From positions 7,048,540 through 7,112,539 of the forward strand of contig NZ_CM001489.1 of NCBI RefSeq assembly GCF_000262465.1: a stretch of 64,000 bases of DNA, in the 5' to 3' direction. The notes under the pieces were generated by a model that was not told the origin of the DNA, did not search any database, and worked only from the letters and a program-made list of their open reading frames with translations. This DNA comes from Frankia sp. QA3. Its GTDB lineage: Bacteria; Actinomycetota; Actinomycetes; Frankiales; Frankiaceae. Each line of letters opens with the position of its first letter. Position 1 is the stretch's first letter. Both the position numbers and the translations under genes were made by a program. Of this stretch, positions 9,424-18,320 are shown in pieces.

Positions 9424-9996
9424 ATGGTCGATGGCCGGGTGCTCTACGTCGTCGCCTGCGGCGGGTATCCCGCGGCAGACCTGCCGGCGTTCGTCGAGCA
9501 CGCCCGGTCCGCCGGCTGGGACGTGTGCGTGATCGCCACCCCGGCGGGGACGAGGTTCCTCGACGCCGCGCGGCTCGCCGAGCTCACCGAGCTCACCGGC
9601 CATCCGGTCCGTTCGGAGTACAAGCGTCCGGGGGAGCCCGACGTGCTGCCGCCGGCCGATGCCTTCGTCGTGGCCCCGGCCACGTTCAACACCGTCAACA
9701 AGATCGTCGTGGGCATCTCGGACACCCTGGCGCTGGGCCTGCTCAACGAGGGTCTCGGCGCCGGGCTGCCGATCATCATGGCGCCCTACCCGAACAGCGC
9801 GCTGGCCGGCCACCCCGCGTTCGCCGCGAGCATCGAGACGCTGCGCTCCTGGGGGGTGCGCCTCGTCCTCGGCCGGCCCGGCGATCCGCGCGCCGGCGCC
9901 GACCAGCCCGGCCGGGAGAACACCGCCTTCCCCTGGAACGACCTGCGCGCCGCGCTCGCCGCGCTCCCGCCGCGGCGCGAGCAAGGGATCCGCTAG
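9424..9996 (+). CDS. flavoprotein, CoaC/Dfp-type decarboxylase family
   Basis: A roughly 190-residue protein of the HFCD flavoprotein family, which includes phosphopantothenoylcysteine decarboxylase and peptide cysteine decarboxylases. It opens with a Rossmann-like strand (VLYVVACGG), has VCVIATPAGTRFLD, and carries the FMN-binding signature as APATFNTVNKIVVGISD, the counterpart of the family's PASANT motif. The later IIMAPYPNSALAGHPAF matches the substrate-clamp region. It lacks the CoaB half, so it is a stand-alone oxidoreductase or decarboxylase of unknown substrate. GGAGAGGG at 9408-9415 supports a start at GTG 9421 or ATG 9424. It follows the kinase gene by about 30 nt and may be cotranscribed. 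Confidence 0.75.
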   Translation: MVDGRVLYVVACGGYPAADLPAFVEHARSAGWDVCVIATPAGTRFLDAARLAELTELTGHPVRSEYKRPGEPDVLPPADAFVVAPATFNTVNKIVVGISDTLALGLLNEGLGAGLPIIMAPYPNSALAGHPAFAASIETLRSWGVRLVLGRPGDPRAGADQPGRENTAFPWNDLRAALAALPPRREQGIR

Positions 9997-10045
9997 CTAC
10001 CCACCCCCGGCCAACGGACCGCCGCGCCCGCCGCGCCCGCCGCGT

Positions 10046-12211
10046 TCAGTGGGGTGGCGGCGTGGTGACGGGGGTGATGCCTGCCGGCAGGCCGTCGACG
10101 GTGACGCCGTCGGCGTCGACGGCGATGGTCAGCCGTGCGTCGGCGAGGGGCAGGTGCTCCACCCGCAGCGGGAGGAGACGCTCGGGCACGACCGGGGCGA
10201 CGGTGAGCCGCCCGGCGGGGAGGTCGGGCTCGAAGCGCAGCAGCGTGCGGGCGAGCTGCACGGGGGCGGCCGCCGCCCATGCCTGCGGCGAGCAGGACGT
10301 GGGGTAGGGGATGGGGCGTGGGAAGTCGGCCCGGTCGAAGCCGCAGAACAGCTCGGGCAGACGGCCGAGGAACCGGTCGGCCGCGTCGAACAGGCCGAGG
10401 GCGATCCGCTGCGCCTCGGCGACGAACCCGTAGCGCATCAGGCCCGTCGCGGCGATGGCGGTGTCGTGCGGCCACACCGAGCCGTTGTGGTAGCTGACCG
10501 GGTTGTAGGCGCCCATCGAAGCGGCGAGGGTGCGCACGCCGAACCCGGTCCACAGGGGGGCGTCGACGAGGTGGCGGGCCACGGCCGCCGCCTTGTCCCG
10601 GTCGACGATGCCGCACCACAGGCAGTGCCCCATGTTCGAGGTGAGGGAGTCGATCGGGCGCTTGTACCGGTCCAGGCCGATGGCGTACCAACCCTTCTCG
10701 GGCAGCCAGAACCGGTCGTTGAACGCCTCCTTGAGCGCCGCCGCCCGGGTGCGGTGGCGCGCGGCGAGGCCGTCGTCGCCGTCCGCCGCGGCGATGTCCG
10801 CCCGGGCCAGGAACGCGGCGTAGACATACGCCTGTACCTCGGCCAGGGCGATCGGGGGCTCGGCGAGCCGGCCGGCGCTGTCGTTGACGCCGTCGAAGGA
10901 GTCCTTCCAGCCCTGGTTGAACAGGCCGCGGTCGGTGGCGCGGTGGTACTCGACGAAGCCGTCGCCGTCGCGGTCGCCGTACTCGTCGATCCAGCGCAGC
11001 GCCCGGTCGGCGGCGGGCAGCAGGCTGTGGATCTCAGCCCGGGACAGGCCCCACCGGTGCAGCTCGCCGAGCAGGGCGACGAACAGGGGCGTGGCGTCGG
11101 CGGTGCCGTAGTACACCTGGCCGTGGCCGAGCGCGAGGGTGGCCTCCTGGCCGAGCCTGATCTCGTGCAGGATGCGGCCGGGCTCCTCCTCGGTGAGCGG
11201 GTCGATCTTGTCGCCCTGGTAGCGGGCGAGGGTCTGCAGGGTGCCGGCCGCGAGCTGCTGGTCGAGCGGGAGCGCCATCCAGCCGGCGAGCAGCGAGTCC
11301 CGTCCGAACAGCGTCATGAACCAGGGGGCGCCGGCCGCGACGACGCGGCGGTCGGGATTCATCGGGTCGTGGACCTGCAGGGCTCCGAGGTCCTGGCTGC
11401 TGCGGCGCAGCGTGCGAATGAACTGGGTGCTTCCCGTGCGCACGACGGGGTTGGCCAGCCGCCAGGCCTGCCGGCGGCGCGCGGGGACCAGCTCCTCGCC
11501 GCTGCGGTAGCGCGGCAGTGCCGCCCGGCCGGGCATCGCCGCCTGCACCGACAGGCGGGTGGACCATTCCGAACGGCCGGGGATGATCTCCCGGAAGGTG
11601 ATGGTGCGCGGGTCCAGCTCGGCCTCGCCGGTCACGGTGAGCTGCGCCGTGCGGGTGTCGGCGGGGGTGGAGTGGGTGAACGTCATCGTGTCCGTGCCGG
11701 TGTCGGCGTCCACGGCGGGCATGGGCGGCACCCGGTTTTCCTTGACCTGGAACAGGTCGGCGAAGTCGACGTCCACGGTGAGGGTGACGACGACGGCCGC
11801 GGCCTCCCGCCCGAGGTTGCGCACGGCGATGTCCTCCCGCATGCCGTCGCTGATCACGCGGGTGCGCACGACCAGCAGGGCGCTGTCGGCGGATCCCGGC
11901 CGCGGCGGGGAGCGTCCGACGAACGTCGCGGTGTACGGCTCCGAGGTGAGCGTGGCCAGCGGTTCGACGTCGACACCGTCGAGCTGCAGATGCCACTGGG
12001 ACAGCACGCGGGTGTCCGCGACGAACAGCCCGTGCGGGCGGCCGGCGTGGACGTCGCCGACGGTCGACGACAGGCAGAACACGGAGCCCTCCAGCACCGT
12101 GACCGTGCCGCCTTCGGACGGCAGGACGGGCGGCGCCGAGCCGGACGCCCACGCGCCCGCGTGCCCGGGGTTGCCCTGGTTGCCCGGGTTGCCGCCTGCG
12201 GGATGGGTCAT
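10046..12211 (-). CDS. amylo-alpha-1,6-glucosidase (glycogen debranching type)
   Basis: A 721-residue protein. The N-terminal beta domain (about 35-240; VLEGSVFCLSS, DTRVLSQW) matches the bacterial GDE N-domain (PF14742). The rest is an (alpha/alpha)6 glucosidase-like domain with APWFMTLFGRDSL, DRDGDGFVEYH and NGSVWPHDTAIAATG (near residues 570-585). Such enzymes hydrolyse alpha-1,6 or related glucosidic bonds in the cytoplasm; the exact substrate is not readable here. ATG 12211 sits in an ATGA overlap with the stop of the upstream GT4 gene, so the two are cotranscribed and translationally coupled, a pairing seen in many actinobacteria for alpha-glucan or trehalose-type metabolism. It ends convergently with the flavoprotein gene. 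Confidence 0.85.
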   Translation of the reverse strand: MTHPAGGNPGNQGNPGHAGAWASGSAPPVLPSEGGTVTVLEGSVFCLSSTVGDVHAGRPHGLFVADTRVLSQWHLQLDGVDVEPLATLTSEPYTATFVGRSPPRPGSADSALLVVRTRVISDGMREDIAVRNLGREAAAVVVTLTVDVDFADLFQVKENRVPPMPAVDADTGTDTMTFTHSTPADTRTAQLTVTGEAELDPRTITFREIIPGRSEWSTRLSVQAAMPGRAALPRYRSGEELVPARRRQAWRLANPVVRTGSTQFIRTLRRSSQDLGALQVHDPMNPDRRVVAAGAPWFMTLFGRDSLLAGWMALPLDQQLAAGTLQTLARYQGDKIDPLTEEEPGRILHEIRLGQEATLALGHGQVYYGTADATPLFVALLGELHRWGLSRAEIHSLLPAADRALRWIDEYGDRDGDGFVEYHRATDRGLFNQGWKDSFDGVNDSAGRLAEPPIALAEVQAYVYAAFLARADIAAADGDDGLAARHRTRAAALKEAFNDRFWLPEKGWYAIGLDRYKRPIDSLTSNMGHCLWCGIVDRDKAAAVARHLVDAPLWTGFGVRTLAASMGAYNPVSYHNGSVWPHDTAIAATGLMRYGFVAEAQRIALGLFDAADRFLGRLPELFCGFDRADFPRPIPYPTSCSPQAWAAAAPVQLARTLLRFEPDLPAGRLTVAPVVPERLLPLRVEHLPLADARLTIAVDADGVTVDGLPAGITPVTTPPPH

Positions 12212-13224
12212 GCTGCCAGCATCTCCTCGTACAGCCGAAGGTGGTCGTCCACCATCCGGTCGGTCGTGAAGTTGTCCCGGACGGCGGCCCGGCACCTGGT
12301 GCGGTCCAGCTCCCCGACGTGCCTCACGGCGTCGACGAGCGCGTCGTCGTCGGCGCACAGGAAACCGGTGACCCCGTCCTGCACGATCTCCGGGGCCGCT
12401 CCGGCCGACCGGGTGATGACGGGCGTGCCGCAGGCCAGCGCCTCGATCATGACCAGGCCGAACGGTTCGGCCCAGCGGATGGGGTTGAGCAGGGCGAGCG
12501 CCTCGCCGAGCAGCCGCAGCCGGGCCGGGTCGTCCACCTCGCCGAGGTACTCGATGTCGTCGCCGAGCAGGGGTTCGACCTGCTCGGCGAAGTAGGCGAG
12601 CTCGCGGGGTTCGCGCATCTTCGCGGCCACCTTCAGCGGACACCGGGCCCGGCGGGCCACCTCGACGGCCTCCCGGACGCCCTTCTCCGGGGTCATCCGA
12701 CCCAGGAAGAGCAGGTAGTGGCCGTCCCCCCGCCCGGCGGTGAAGTGGACGGGGTCGAGCCCATGGTGAATCACCCGGGCGATCCGCACGTCCGGGGCCC
12801 GGGCGGTCTGGTCGTGGGAGATCGCGATCAGCGGCAGCCGCCTCCCGTAGGCCCGGTAGATGTCGTGCAGGGCGCCTGCGATCGGCCCGTGGCAGGTCAC
12901 GACGACCGGGTGGCGCCGGCAGGCGAGGGCCCAGGCCGGCCCGGTGATGGTGTGATCGTGGATCAGGTCGCAGTCGGCCAGTGCGTCGTACCCGTCGATC
13001 ACGTGGCGCAGCTCCACCGGCCCGTTGCCCATCTGCGGCATCCCGCCGATCGCCGGCGGGCAGATCGTGGGGACCGGCGTCGAGCTGCCTTCCAGGGCGT
13101 AGAGCCGTACCTGCTGCCCCGTCGCGGCGAGGCCGCGGGCGAGCTGGTCGACGACCCCCTCCGTACCGCCGTAGGACCCGGGTGGTACCGGCATCCACGG
13201 CGGGGCGAGCAGCCCGATCCGCAT
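12208..13224 (-). CDS. GT4-family glycosyltransferase
   Basis: A 338-residue GT-B glycosyltransferase. The N-terminal domain has the Gly-rich GGTEG motif at 19-23 and LIHDHTITGP near 87-96. The C-terminal nucleotide-sugar domain has LFLGRMTPEKG near 172-182 and the retaining-enzyme E-x7-E motif as EPFGLVMIEA at 253-262, followed by CGTPVI. It should transfer a sugar from a nucleotide-activated donor with retention of configuration; donor and acceptor are unknown. It is the first gene of a coupled pair with the debranching enzyme, which suggests a role in alpha-glucan or compatible-solute metabolism. It is close to the usual length for a short GT4. Confidence 0.85.
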   Translation of the reverse strand: MRIGLLAPPWMPVPPGSYGGTEGVVDQLARGLAATGQQVRLYALEGSSTPVPTICPPAIGGMPQMGNGPVELRHVIDGYDALADCDLIHDHTITGPAWALACRRHPVVVTCHGPIAGALHDIYRAYGRRLPLIAISHDQTARAPDVRIARVIHHGLDPVHFTAGRGDGHYLLFLGRMTPEKGVREAVEVARRARCPLKVAAKMREPRELAYFAEQVEPLLGDDIEYLGEVDDPARLRLLGEALALLNPIRWAEPFGLVMIEALACGTPVITRSAGAAPEIVQDGVTGFLCADDDALVDAVRHVGELDRTRCRAAVRDNFTTDRMVDDHLRLYEEMLAA

Positions 13225-13560
13225 CAGTCACCCCCGTCCCGGGAGAAAGAGCGACCCGCCGAACGCGGCGGCGAGGGCGACTGCCTCAAGGCCCTTCCGC
13301 CTGGGCGGCACAGGGACGCCGGGCACCTGACGCTGCTGGTGATCACCCTGCGTCATCGTCGCCTCGCGAGCGTCTCACACCTGTCCGGGGCGCGCACCCG
13401 GCGGCGCCGGCCGGCGCCCGGCAGGCAAACGCGGGCACCGACCGCCGACGTCCGGCCAGCCGGCGGCGGGGCCGGTGGCCGGAGGTTTGGCGGCCGCGCC
13501 GCCGCGGAACGCCGAGGATGTTCCCTGCAACCTCCCGGGACCCCGGGAAGGAGGCATCCC
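13225..13560. other. divergent intergenic region
   Basis: A 336-bp, extremely GC-rich spacer between the GT4 gene and a small plus-strand gene. It contains the strong Shine-Dalgarno AAGGAGG (13548-13554) for the latter. I found no confident promoter or other gene. Confidence 0.4.
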
Positions 13561-13803
13561 ATGGCGACTGGTGAGACCGGGTTCAGCGACATCGTCTACG
13601 ACCTGATCTCGGTGCAGTACCACGCGCTGAAGGCCGGCCACGACTACGGCCAGTACGTCCGCGACGCGGAGAACGCCGACCAGCGGGAGATCGCCGATTT
13701 CTTCCGCACCGTGATGAAGGAGGACTCCGAGCGGGCGAGGGCCTGCCACCGGTACCTCGCCCACCTTTCGGGCACACCGGCCGCCGGTCCCGCCGTCACG
13801 TGA
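13561..13803 (+). CDS. small ferritin-like or helical conserved protein
   Basis: An 80-residue acidic, largely helical protein (YDLISVQYHALKAGHDYGQY, then EIADFFRTVMKEDSERARACH). It resembles short actinobacterial proteins related to ferritin-like or rubrerythrin-type helical bundles: residues such as Y19, H20, E51 and E54 could be metal ligands, but I cannot confirm a complete site. The start is certain, with AAGGAGG 6 nt upstream of ATG. A 23-codon GTG frame (13800-13871) overlaps its stop; it may be a coupled mini-ORF or chance. Function unknown, possibly stress or oxidative protection by family analogy. Confidence 0.7.
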   Translation: MATGETGFSDIVYDLISVQYHALKAGHDYGQYVRDAENADQREIADFFRTVMKEDSERARACHRYLAHLSGTPAAGPAVT

Positions 13804-13979
13804 CCCGGCTGCCGGACGGGATCTTCCCGGACGAGGACGCGGTCATCATCGCCATCGTCGAGGCCGAGTAGCGCGGCGGGCGCTCGCGGCCGCGTCCCCG
13901 CCGGGCTCACCTGGGATCGTCCGGCGTGGAACGATCTGGCGGCCTGCCACGTCTGTTCCCGCCGCCCTCTCGGCGCCGG

Positions 13980-15119
13980 TCAGGGCCGCAGTCTGGGGTA
14001 GTAGTTCTCCGGGCCGACGGCGCGTAGATCGTGTTCCATCGAGCCGTCGTAGCGGTCCGGCTGGCCGTCGGGGCCGTACTCGAAGCGCCACGCCTGGCGC
14101 TTGTAGGTCCAGTTCAGCGGTTGCAGCTCGTGCGCCCGCCGCCAGTGCCCGACCGCGGCGAGGTGGTGGCCGTGGCGTTCGAGGTGCTGGCCGAGCTCGA
14201 AGTGGGCCGCCGCCGTCGCGACGTCGGGCGGGCGGGGAGCCGAGCGTTCGACGACCTGGTCCGGCGCCAGGACGTACTCGCTGGCCGAACCCTTCTCCGC
14301 CCAGTCGAGCAGCATCCGCAGGTACAGCTCCGGTTCGGCGTTGTCGGCGATGATCCGGGTCATCTCGACCAGCGAGACGGTCGAGTCGGACAGCCCCTCG
14401 TCGCTGCGCAGCACCTCGCGCATCCGGTCCAGCGTGCCGGCGCTCGCGGCGGCCTCGCGTTCCAGGTCGGCCCTGCGCAGCTCGTCGAAGATGACGACCC
14501 GGCCGGGGAAGGCCGGCTCGGCGGGGCGCACGATCATTCCCGCCTCGTCGATCCACACCCCGCTCGGCACGTTGACGACGCCGAACAGCCGGCCGAGGCT
14601 GTGCTCGGCGTCGATCGCCGCGGGGTGCCGCGGCGCCGCCCGCTCCACGAACTGCCGGCCGGCCTCGGGCCCCGCGACGTCCATCGCCACCGTGACGATC
14701 TCCAGGTTGCTCCCGCGCAGCCGTTCCCGCAGCTCGGCCCACAGCGGCAGGTCATGGGCGCAGCCGCACCACGATGCCCAGGCGACGAGCAGCACCTTCG
14801 TGCCGCGCAGCCGCGCGAGCTGGAACGTCGCGCCGTCGAACGTCGGCAGCGTCAGCTCCGGCGCCTCGGCGGTGGACAGCATCCGCCCGGTGACGGCGGC
14901 CTCGGGCCCGACCGCCGTCAGCCCGTGCTCGGCGTCGACGACGAGCGGCATCCCGAGCCGGCCGGCGACCACCTCGACGACGACGTCACCGGCCGCGTCC
15001 CGGGCCTCGGCCGGCAGGGGCACGCAGTGCTCGCCCTTGCAGGCGCCCTGCGGCTTGATCGACCATCCGGTTCCCGCGGCGAAGACCGCCGGGTCCACGG
15101 TGTCCGTGCTCACCAGCAT
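13980..15119 (-). CDS. thioredoxin-fold TlpA/ResA-like protein with CGC site (copy 1)
   Basis: A 379-residue protein. An N-terminal segment has the signature IKPQGACKGEHCVPLP (Cys27, Cys32). A redoxin domain (about 85-210) carries LLVAWASWCGC with Cys118 and Cys120, a CxC rather than the usual CxxC, then VTVAMDVAG and FGVVNVPSGVWIDE, a cis-Pro-type loop. The C-terminal part (about 290-370) has a TPR-like unit (HFELGQHLERHGHHLAAVGHW) ending in NWTYKRQAWRFEYG. No signal peptide is seen, so it is probably cytoplasmic. A close paralogue sits at 16625-17698 with the same Cys positions. It probably does thiol redox chemistry or binds a cofactor; the partner is unknown. Same strand as, and 51 nt after, the APH-like gene. 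Confidence 0.75.
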   Translation of the reverse strand: MLVSTDTVDPAVFAAGTGWSIKPQGACKGEHCVPLPAEARDAAGDVVVEVVAGRLGMPLVVDAEHGLTAVGPEAAVTGRMLSTAEAPELTLPTFDGATFQLARLRGTKVLLVAWASWCGCAHDLPLWAELRERLRGSNLEIVTVAMDVAGPEAGRQFVERAAPRHPAAIDAEHSLGRLFGVVNVPSGVWIDEAGMIVRPAEPAFPGRVVIFDELRRADLEREAAASAGTLDRMREVLRSDEGLSDSTVSLVEMTRIIADNAEPELYLRMLLDWAEKGSASEYVLAPDQVVERSAPRPPDVATAAAHFELGQHLERHGHHLAAVGHWRRAHELQPLNWTYKRQAWRFEYGPDGQPDRYDGSMEHDLRAVGPENYYPRLRP

Positions 15120-15170
15120 TCGTTCCTCCTCGGGTCAGGGGATGCTCCCTGGGGTCAGGGGATGCTTGCC

Positions 15171-16628
15171 TCAGAGGACGACCTTCGGGAGCGCGTACTG
15201 CTCGAGCCGCGTCCGCATCGGTACGGCCTCGGCGACCCGCGCCTCGGTCTGGGCGGCGAAGTACTCCAGCAGGGCGAGGTCGTGCTCGGGACCGGCGGCC
15301 AGCACGAACCGTTCCAGCTCGGCGTCGGCCGCGGCCTGGTCTGCGGGGCGGTGGCCGAGCAGGACGGCGGCCCGGTCGAGGTCGCGCTCGACGTTCGCCA
15401 TCCCCACGGCGACCATCGCCCCCGCCCACTGGGCCAGGGCAAGCGCCGCACTCTGGTTGGCCTCGTCGACTCCGGTCGCCGGCACCATCCGCCGCACGGT
15501 GCCCTCGAGCACCGTGGTGACGCGGGCGGGATAGCCCGTCGGGAGGGTCACCGGCGGCGCGGGCTCGATCTTGACGCCCTCGACCTCGGCGATCGCCCAC
15601 AGCATCGCCCGGCGCACCATCAGATCCCAGGTCAGGTACTCGGCCTGCTGATCAGCGGGGCGCAGCTCGGTCAGCGGCCCGCTGAGCGCCATCACCGCGG
15701 TGAGCATGTAGGTGGCCGTGTAGAACGACAGCGCCGAGGGGTCGATGGTCGTGCCGGCCACCCGCTGGTAGTGGCGGATCATGTGCTCGATGTCGGCGCC
15801 GAGCGGCTCGGTGCCGGCCCGGGTGCGCAGCCCGGCGAGGTCGGACAGCGGGTCGCCGATGTGCGACGCCTCGAAGTCGTAGACGCAGGTGATCCGGCCG
15901 TCGACGAACAGGAACTGGCCGGTGTCGCCGTGGATGAACCGGGCCCGGTTGCCGGCGGTGGGCAGCCGGCGACGCGCCCAGCGCAGCGCCCACTCGACGA
16001 GCGGCTCGGGAGCCTTCTTCGTCCGCCGGTACAGCCGCTCGTTGGCGTCGACGAACGCGAGCTGCGCGCCCTCGGGTGTGGTCGGAACCTCGATGCCGGC
16101 GGCGGCGAACTCGGCCACGTCGATGCTGTGCATCCGGGCGAGGATCTCCATGTACTGCTCGGCGATGCCCCGGCGCTGGGCGTCGTCCGCCGCCTCGGCG
16201 ACGTCGCGGGTCCCGGGCACCCGGTCCATGATGATGCCGATCGGATCGCTGCTCATGCCGTGGACGTGGGGGACCGGGACGCCGTTGCGCTCCAGGATCC
16301 GCAGGATCGCGGCCTCGCGGTCCAGCCCCGGGTAGGGCTCGGCGTCGATCTGCTTGTCCCCGCGGACGTACAGCGCCAGCTCGGCGCCGTCCCGGTCGAC
16401 GGTGAGGTACCAGGCCTTGCGCCAGCGCGGCTGGCGCTCGATCGCGGTGACCCTGCCCCCGACCAGCTCCTCCACCCGGGCGACGAGGCGGTCCTCCTCC
16501 GCGGTGCGGGCGGCGGGCACCGGACCGTCGGTGCCCCCGGTGGCGTCGGTGCCCCTGGTGGCGTCGGTGCCCCTGGTGGCGTCGGTGGCAGCGTCCTCGG
16601 TGGCGTCGGCTGCCCCGGCCCCGGTCAC
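15171..16628 (-). CDS. APH-family phosphotransferase-like protein
   Basis: A 485-residue protein of the aminoglycoside phosphotransferase/choline kinase-like fold. It has VARVEELVGGRV at the N-terminal end, IIMDRVPGTRDV, the catalytic-loop counterpart RFIHGDTGQFLFVDGR and the metal-binding DFE as CVYDFEASHIGDPLSD. Many actinobacterial members lie beside acyl-CoA or lipid catabolic genes and act on small alcohols, not antibiotics, so a resistance role should not be assumed. GTG 16628 is chosen because it forms a GTGA overlap with the upstream stop. The N-terminal 30 residues are a Thr/Asp/Gly repeat encoded by three 18-bp units (16527-16580). Member of the 18138-to-13980 operon. Confidence 0.75.
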   Translation of the reverse strand: MTGAGAADATEDAATDATRGTDATRGTDATGGTDGPVPAARTAEEDRLVARVEELVGGRVTAIERQPRWRKAWYLTVDRDGAELALYVRGDKQIDAEPYPGLDREAAILRILERNGVPVPHVHGMSSDPIGIIMDRVPGTRDVAEAADDAQRRGIAEQYMEILARMHSIDVAEFAAAGIEVPTTPEGAQLAFVDANERLYRRTKKAPEPLVEWALRWARRRLPTAGNRARFIHGDTGQFLFVDGRITCVYDFEASHIGDPLSDLAGLRTRAGTEPLGADIEHMIRHYQRVAGTTIDPSALSFYTATYMLTAVMALSGPLTELRPADQQAEYLTWDLMVRRAMLWAIAEVEGVKIEPAPPVTLPTGYPARVTTVLEGTVRRMVPATGVDEANQSAALALAQWAGAMVAVGMANVERDLDRAAVLLGHRPADQAAADAELERFVLAAGPEHDLALLEYFAAQTEARVAEAVPMRTRLEQYALPKVVL

Positions 16629-17698
16629 GGCTTGATCTCGGGGTAGTAGTTCTCGGCGCCGAGGGCGCGGACGTCGTCGAGCCAGCCGGTGCCGTACGCG
16701 TCGATCGTGCGCACGGATTCGGGGTCGGCGAGGTTCCAGGCCTGGCGCTTGTACGTCCAGTTGTCGGGTTGCAGGCGGTGCGCCTCGCGCCAGTGGGCGA
16801 CGGCGGCGGCGTGGTCGCCGGCGCGGTGCAGGTGTTCGCCGAGCTCGAAGCGGGCGGCCGCCTGGCTGGCGGCGCCGTCGCGCGGCCGGGCGCGTTCGAG
16901 CACCTCGTGCGGTTCGAGCGCGTACCGGCTGGCGCGGCCGTTCGTCACCCAGTCCCGGATCATCGCCGGGTACACCGCCGGGTCGATGGCCATTTTCGCG
17001 ATCTCGGCGCGGACGTCGCGGTGGTCGGCGGGCAGCTCGTCGAGCGACTGCGCGGCAACCTCGGAGCTGGCGTGCGGATCCTCGATCCACGCCGGTTCCG
17101 CCGGCCGGACGATGACGCCGTCCTCGTCGATCCACAGCCCGTTGGGCACGTTGACGACGCCGAACTTCGCCCCGAGTTCGTGCCGGGCGTCGATCAGCGC
17201 GGGATGTTTCGGCCCGGCCTTCTCGATCCACGGCCGGGCGGCGTCGGGACCGCCGGTGTCCAGCGCGACCGTGACGACCTCGAGGCCGAGCGGGTGCAGC
17301 TGTTCGCGCAGCGCGCTCCACAGCCGCAGGTCCTCCCGGCAGCCGCACCAGGAGGCCCAGGCGACGAGGACGACCTTCTGCCCGCGCAGGCTGTCCAGCC
17401 GAAACGGCGTCCCGTCCAGCCGGGGCAGTTCGAGCGGCGGCGCCTGCGCGGTGGTCAGCGCCCGGCCGGTGACGGCGGACTCCGGGCCCAGCGCCCACAC
17501 GCCGTGCGCCTCGTCCGCAACCAGGCCCATGCCGAGGCGCTCGGCGAGCCCGGTCACGTCGAGCCGGCCGTCGGGGCGGCGCACGGAGCCCGGTAACGGC
17601 ACGCACACGTCGCCCTTGCAGGCGCCCTGCGGCTTGATCGCCCAACCGGTGCCGGCCTGGAAGCCGGCCGGGTCCACGGTGAGATCGTCGAGGATCAC
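16625..17698 (-). CDS. thioredoxin-fold TlpA/ResA-like protein with CGC site (copy 2)
   Basis: A 357-residue paralogue of the 13980-15119 product. It has IKPQGACKGDVCVPLP (Cys27, Cys32), a redoxin domain with LVAWASWCGCREDL (Cys118, Cys120) at identical positions, KFGVVNVPNGLWIDEDG, and a TPR-like C-terminus ending DNWTYKRQAWNL. Start GTG 17698 overlaps the SnoaL-like gene stop (GTGA) and its stop overlaps the APH start, so three genes are translationally coupled. The two copies flank the APH-like gene, implying duplication and divergence within one operon. Likely a cytoplasmic redox or cofactor-binding protein; substrate unknown. Confidence 0.75.
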   Translation of the reverse strand: MILDDLTVDPAGFQAGTGWAIKPQGACKGDVCVPLPGSVRRPDGRLDVTGLAERLGMGLVADEAHGVWALGPESAVTGRALTTAQAPPLELPRLDGTPFRLDSLRGQKVVLVAWASWCGCREDLRLWSALREQLHPLGLEVVTVALDTGGPDAARPWIEKAGPKHPALIDARHELGAKFGVVNVPNGLWIDEDGVIVRPAEPAWIEDPHASSEVAAQSLDELPADHRDVRAEIAKMAIDPAVYPAMIRDWVTNGRASRYALEPHEVLERARPRDGAASQAAARFELGEHLHRAGDHAAAVAHWREAHRLQPDNWTYKRQAWNLADPESVRTIDAYGTGWLDDVRALGAENYYPEIKP

Positions 17699-18138
17699 GC
17701 CGTCTCCAGCCCCATCAGGCCGAGCATGGTCCCCGGATCGACGCCCATGCGGTGCGACAGCGACAGGGCATCCCAGTACTCGCGCCACGCGACGATGCGG
17801 CCGTCGTCGTTGACCTCGAAGATGGCGAGCAGGGGGTTCGACACCCGCGTGCCGTCGTGCAGCATCGTCACGTGGTCGATCCGCTCGGTGACGACGTGGC
17901 GGTCGTCGCTGACCACGGTGAGGATCTCGCAGACGCAGTCGGAGTAGTCGCCCGCCTGCCGGGCGAGCTCTTTGGCGATGAGTTCCCGCCCGCGCAGCGC
18001 CTCCCGGCCGGGCACGCTCATCTGGTAGGTCGCGTCCTCGGTGAACTGGGCCAGCAGCCGGTCCATGTTGCCGACGAAGTCGCCCTCGTCGAACAGGCGC
18101 AGGAGTTCTCGGACGGGTGCTTCCTGCCGTATGCCCAT
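17695..18138 (-). CDS. SnoaL/NTF2-like protein
   Basis: A 147-residue alpha+beta barrel protein of the SnoaL/limonene-epoxide-hydrolase-like NTF2 superfamily: LLRLFDEGDFVGNMDRLLAQ, VPGREALRGRELIAKELAR, VVTERIDHVTMLHDGTRV and AIFEVNDDGRIVAWREYWD are the typical strand-helix pattern. Family members are polyketide cyclases, hydrolases, isomerases or simple binding proteins; the substrate cannot be read. ATG 18138 is chosen, with GAGGAGGG about 9 nt upstream; a longer frame to 18198 lacks similarity. First gene of the operon that continues to 13980. Confidence 0.75.
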   Translation of the reverse strand: MGIRQEAPVRELLRLFDEGDFVGNMDRLLAQFTEDATYQMSVPGREALRGRELIAKELARQAGDYSDCVCEILTVVSDDRHVVTERIDHVTMLHDGTRVSNPLLAIFEVNDDGRIVAWREYWDALSLSHRMGVDPGTMLGLMGLETA

Positions 18139-18277
18139 GGCGGGGAGCCCTCCTCGGTGTCGGGTCGGCCCGCTGGGTCGGCTCCTGCAGGGCCGCACGC
18201 CAGGTATCCGGCGAGGTGTCCGGGGGCAGCGGGATCCTCCGGGCAGGCCCGGGTGAACCGTAACCGCCGCCCCTGAC

Positions 18278-18291
18278 GATCCGCAAGGATC
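18278..18291 (-). terminator. candidate hairpin after the P450 gene
   Basis: A perfect 5-bp stem GATCC/GGATC with a 4-nt loop lies about 30 nt downstream of the P450 stop, extended by imperfect CCTGA/CAGG pairing. There is no T-run, so it could equally be an RNA-stability element or an operator for the SnoaL operon. Confidence 0.35.
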
Positions 18292-18320
18292 AGGTTGATA
18301 AATGAACTCTTCGGCCTATC

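Noticed and set aside
6853..9984. 1043-codon minus-strand open frame
   Set aside because: Antisense to the kinase and flavoprotein genes; no recognisable domain.
15171..16628. aminoglycoside resistance gene
   Set aside because: The APH-like fold is present, but the operon context and large size fit the metabolic members of the family; no evidence for antibiotic phosphorylation.
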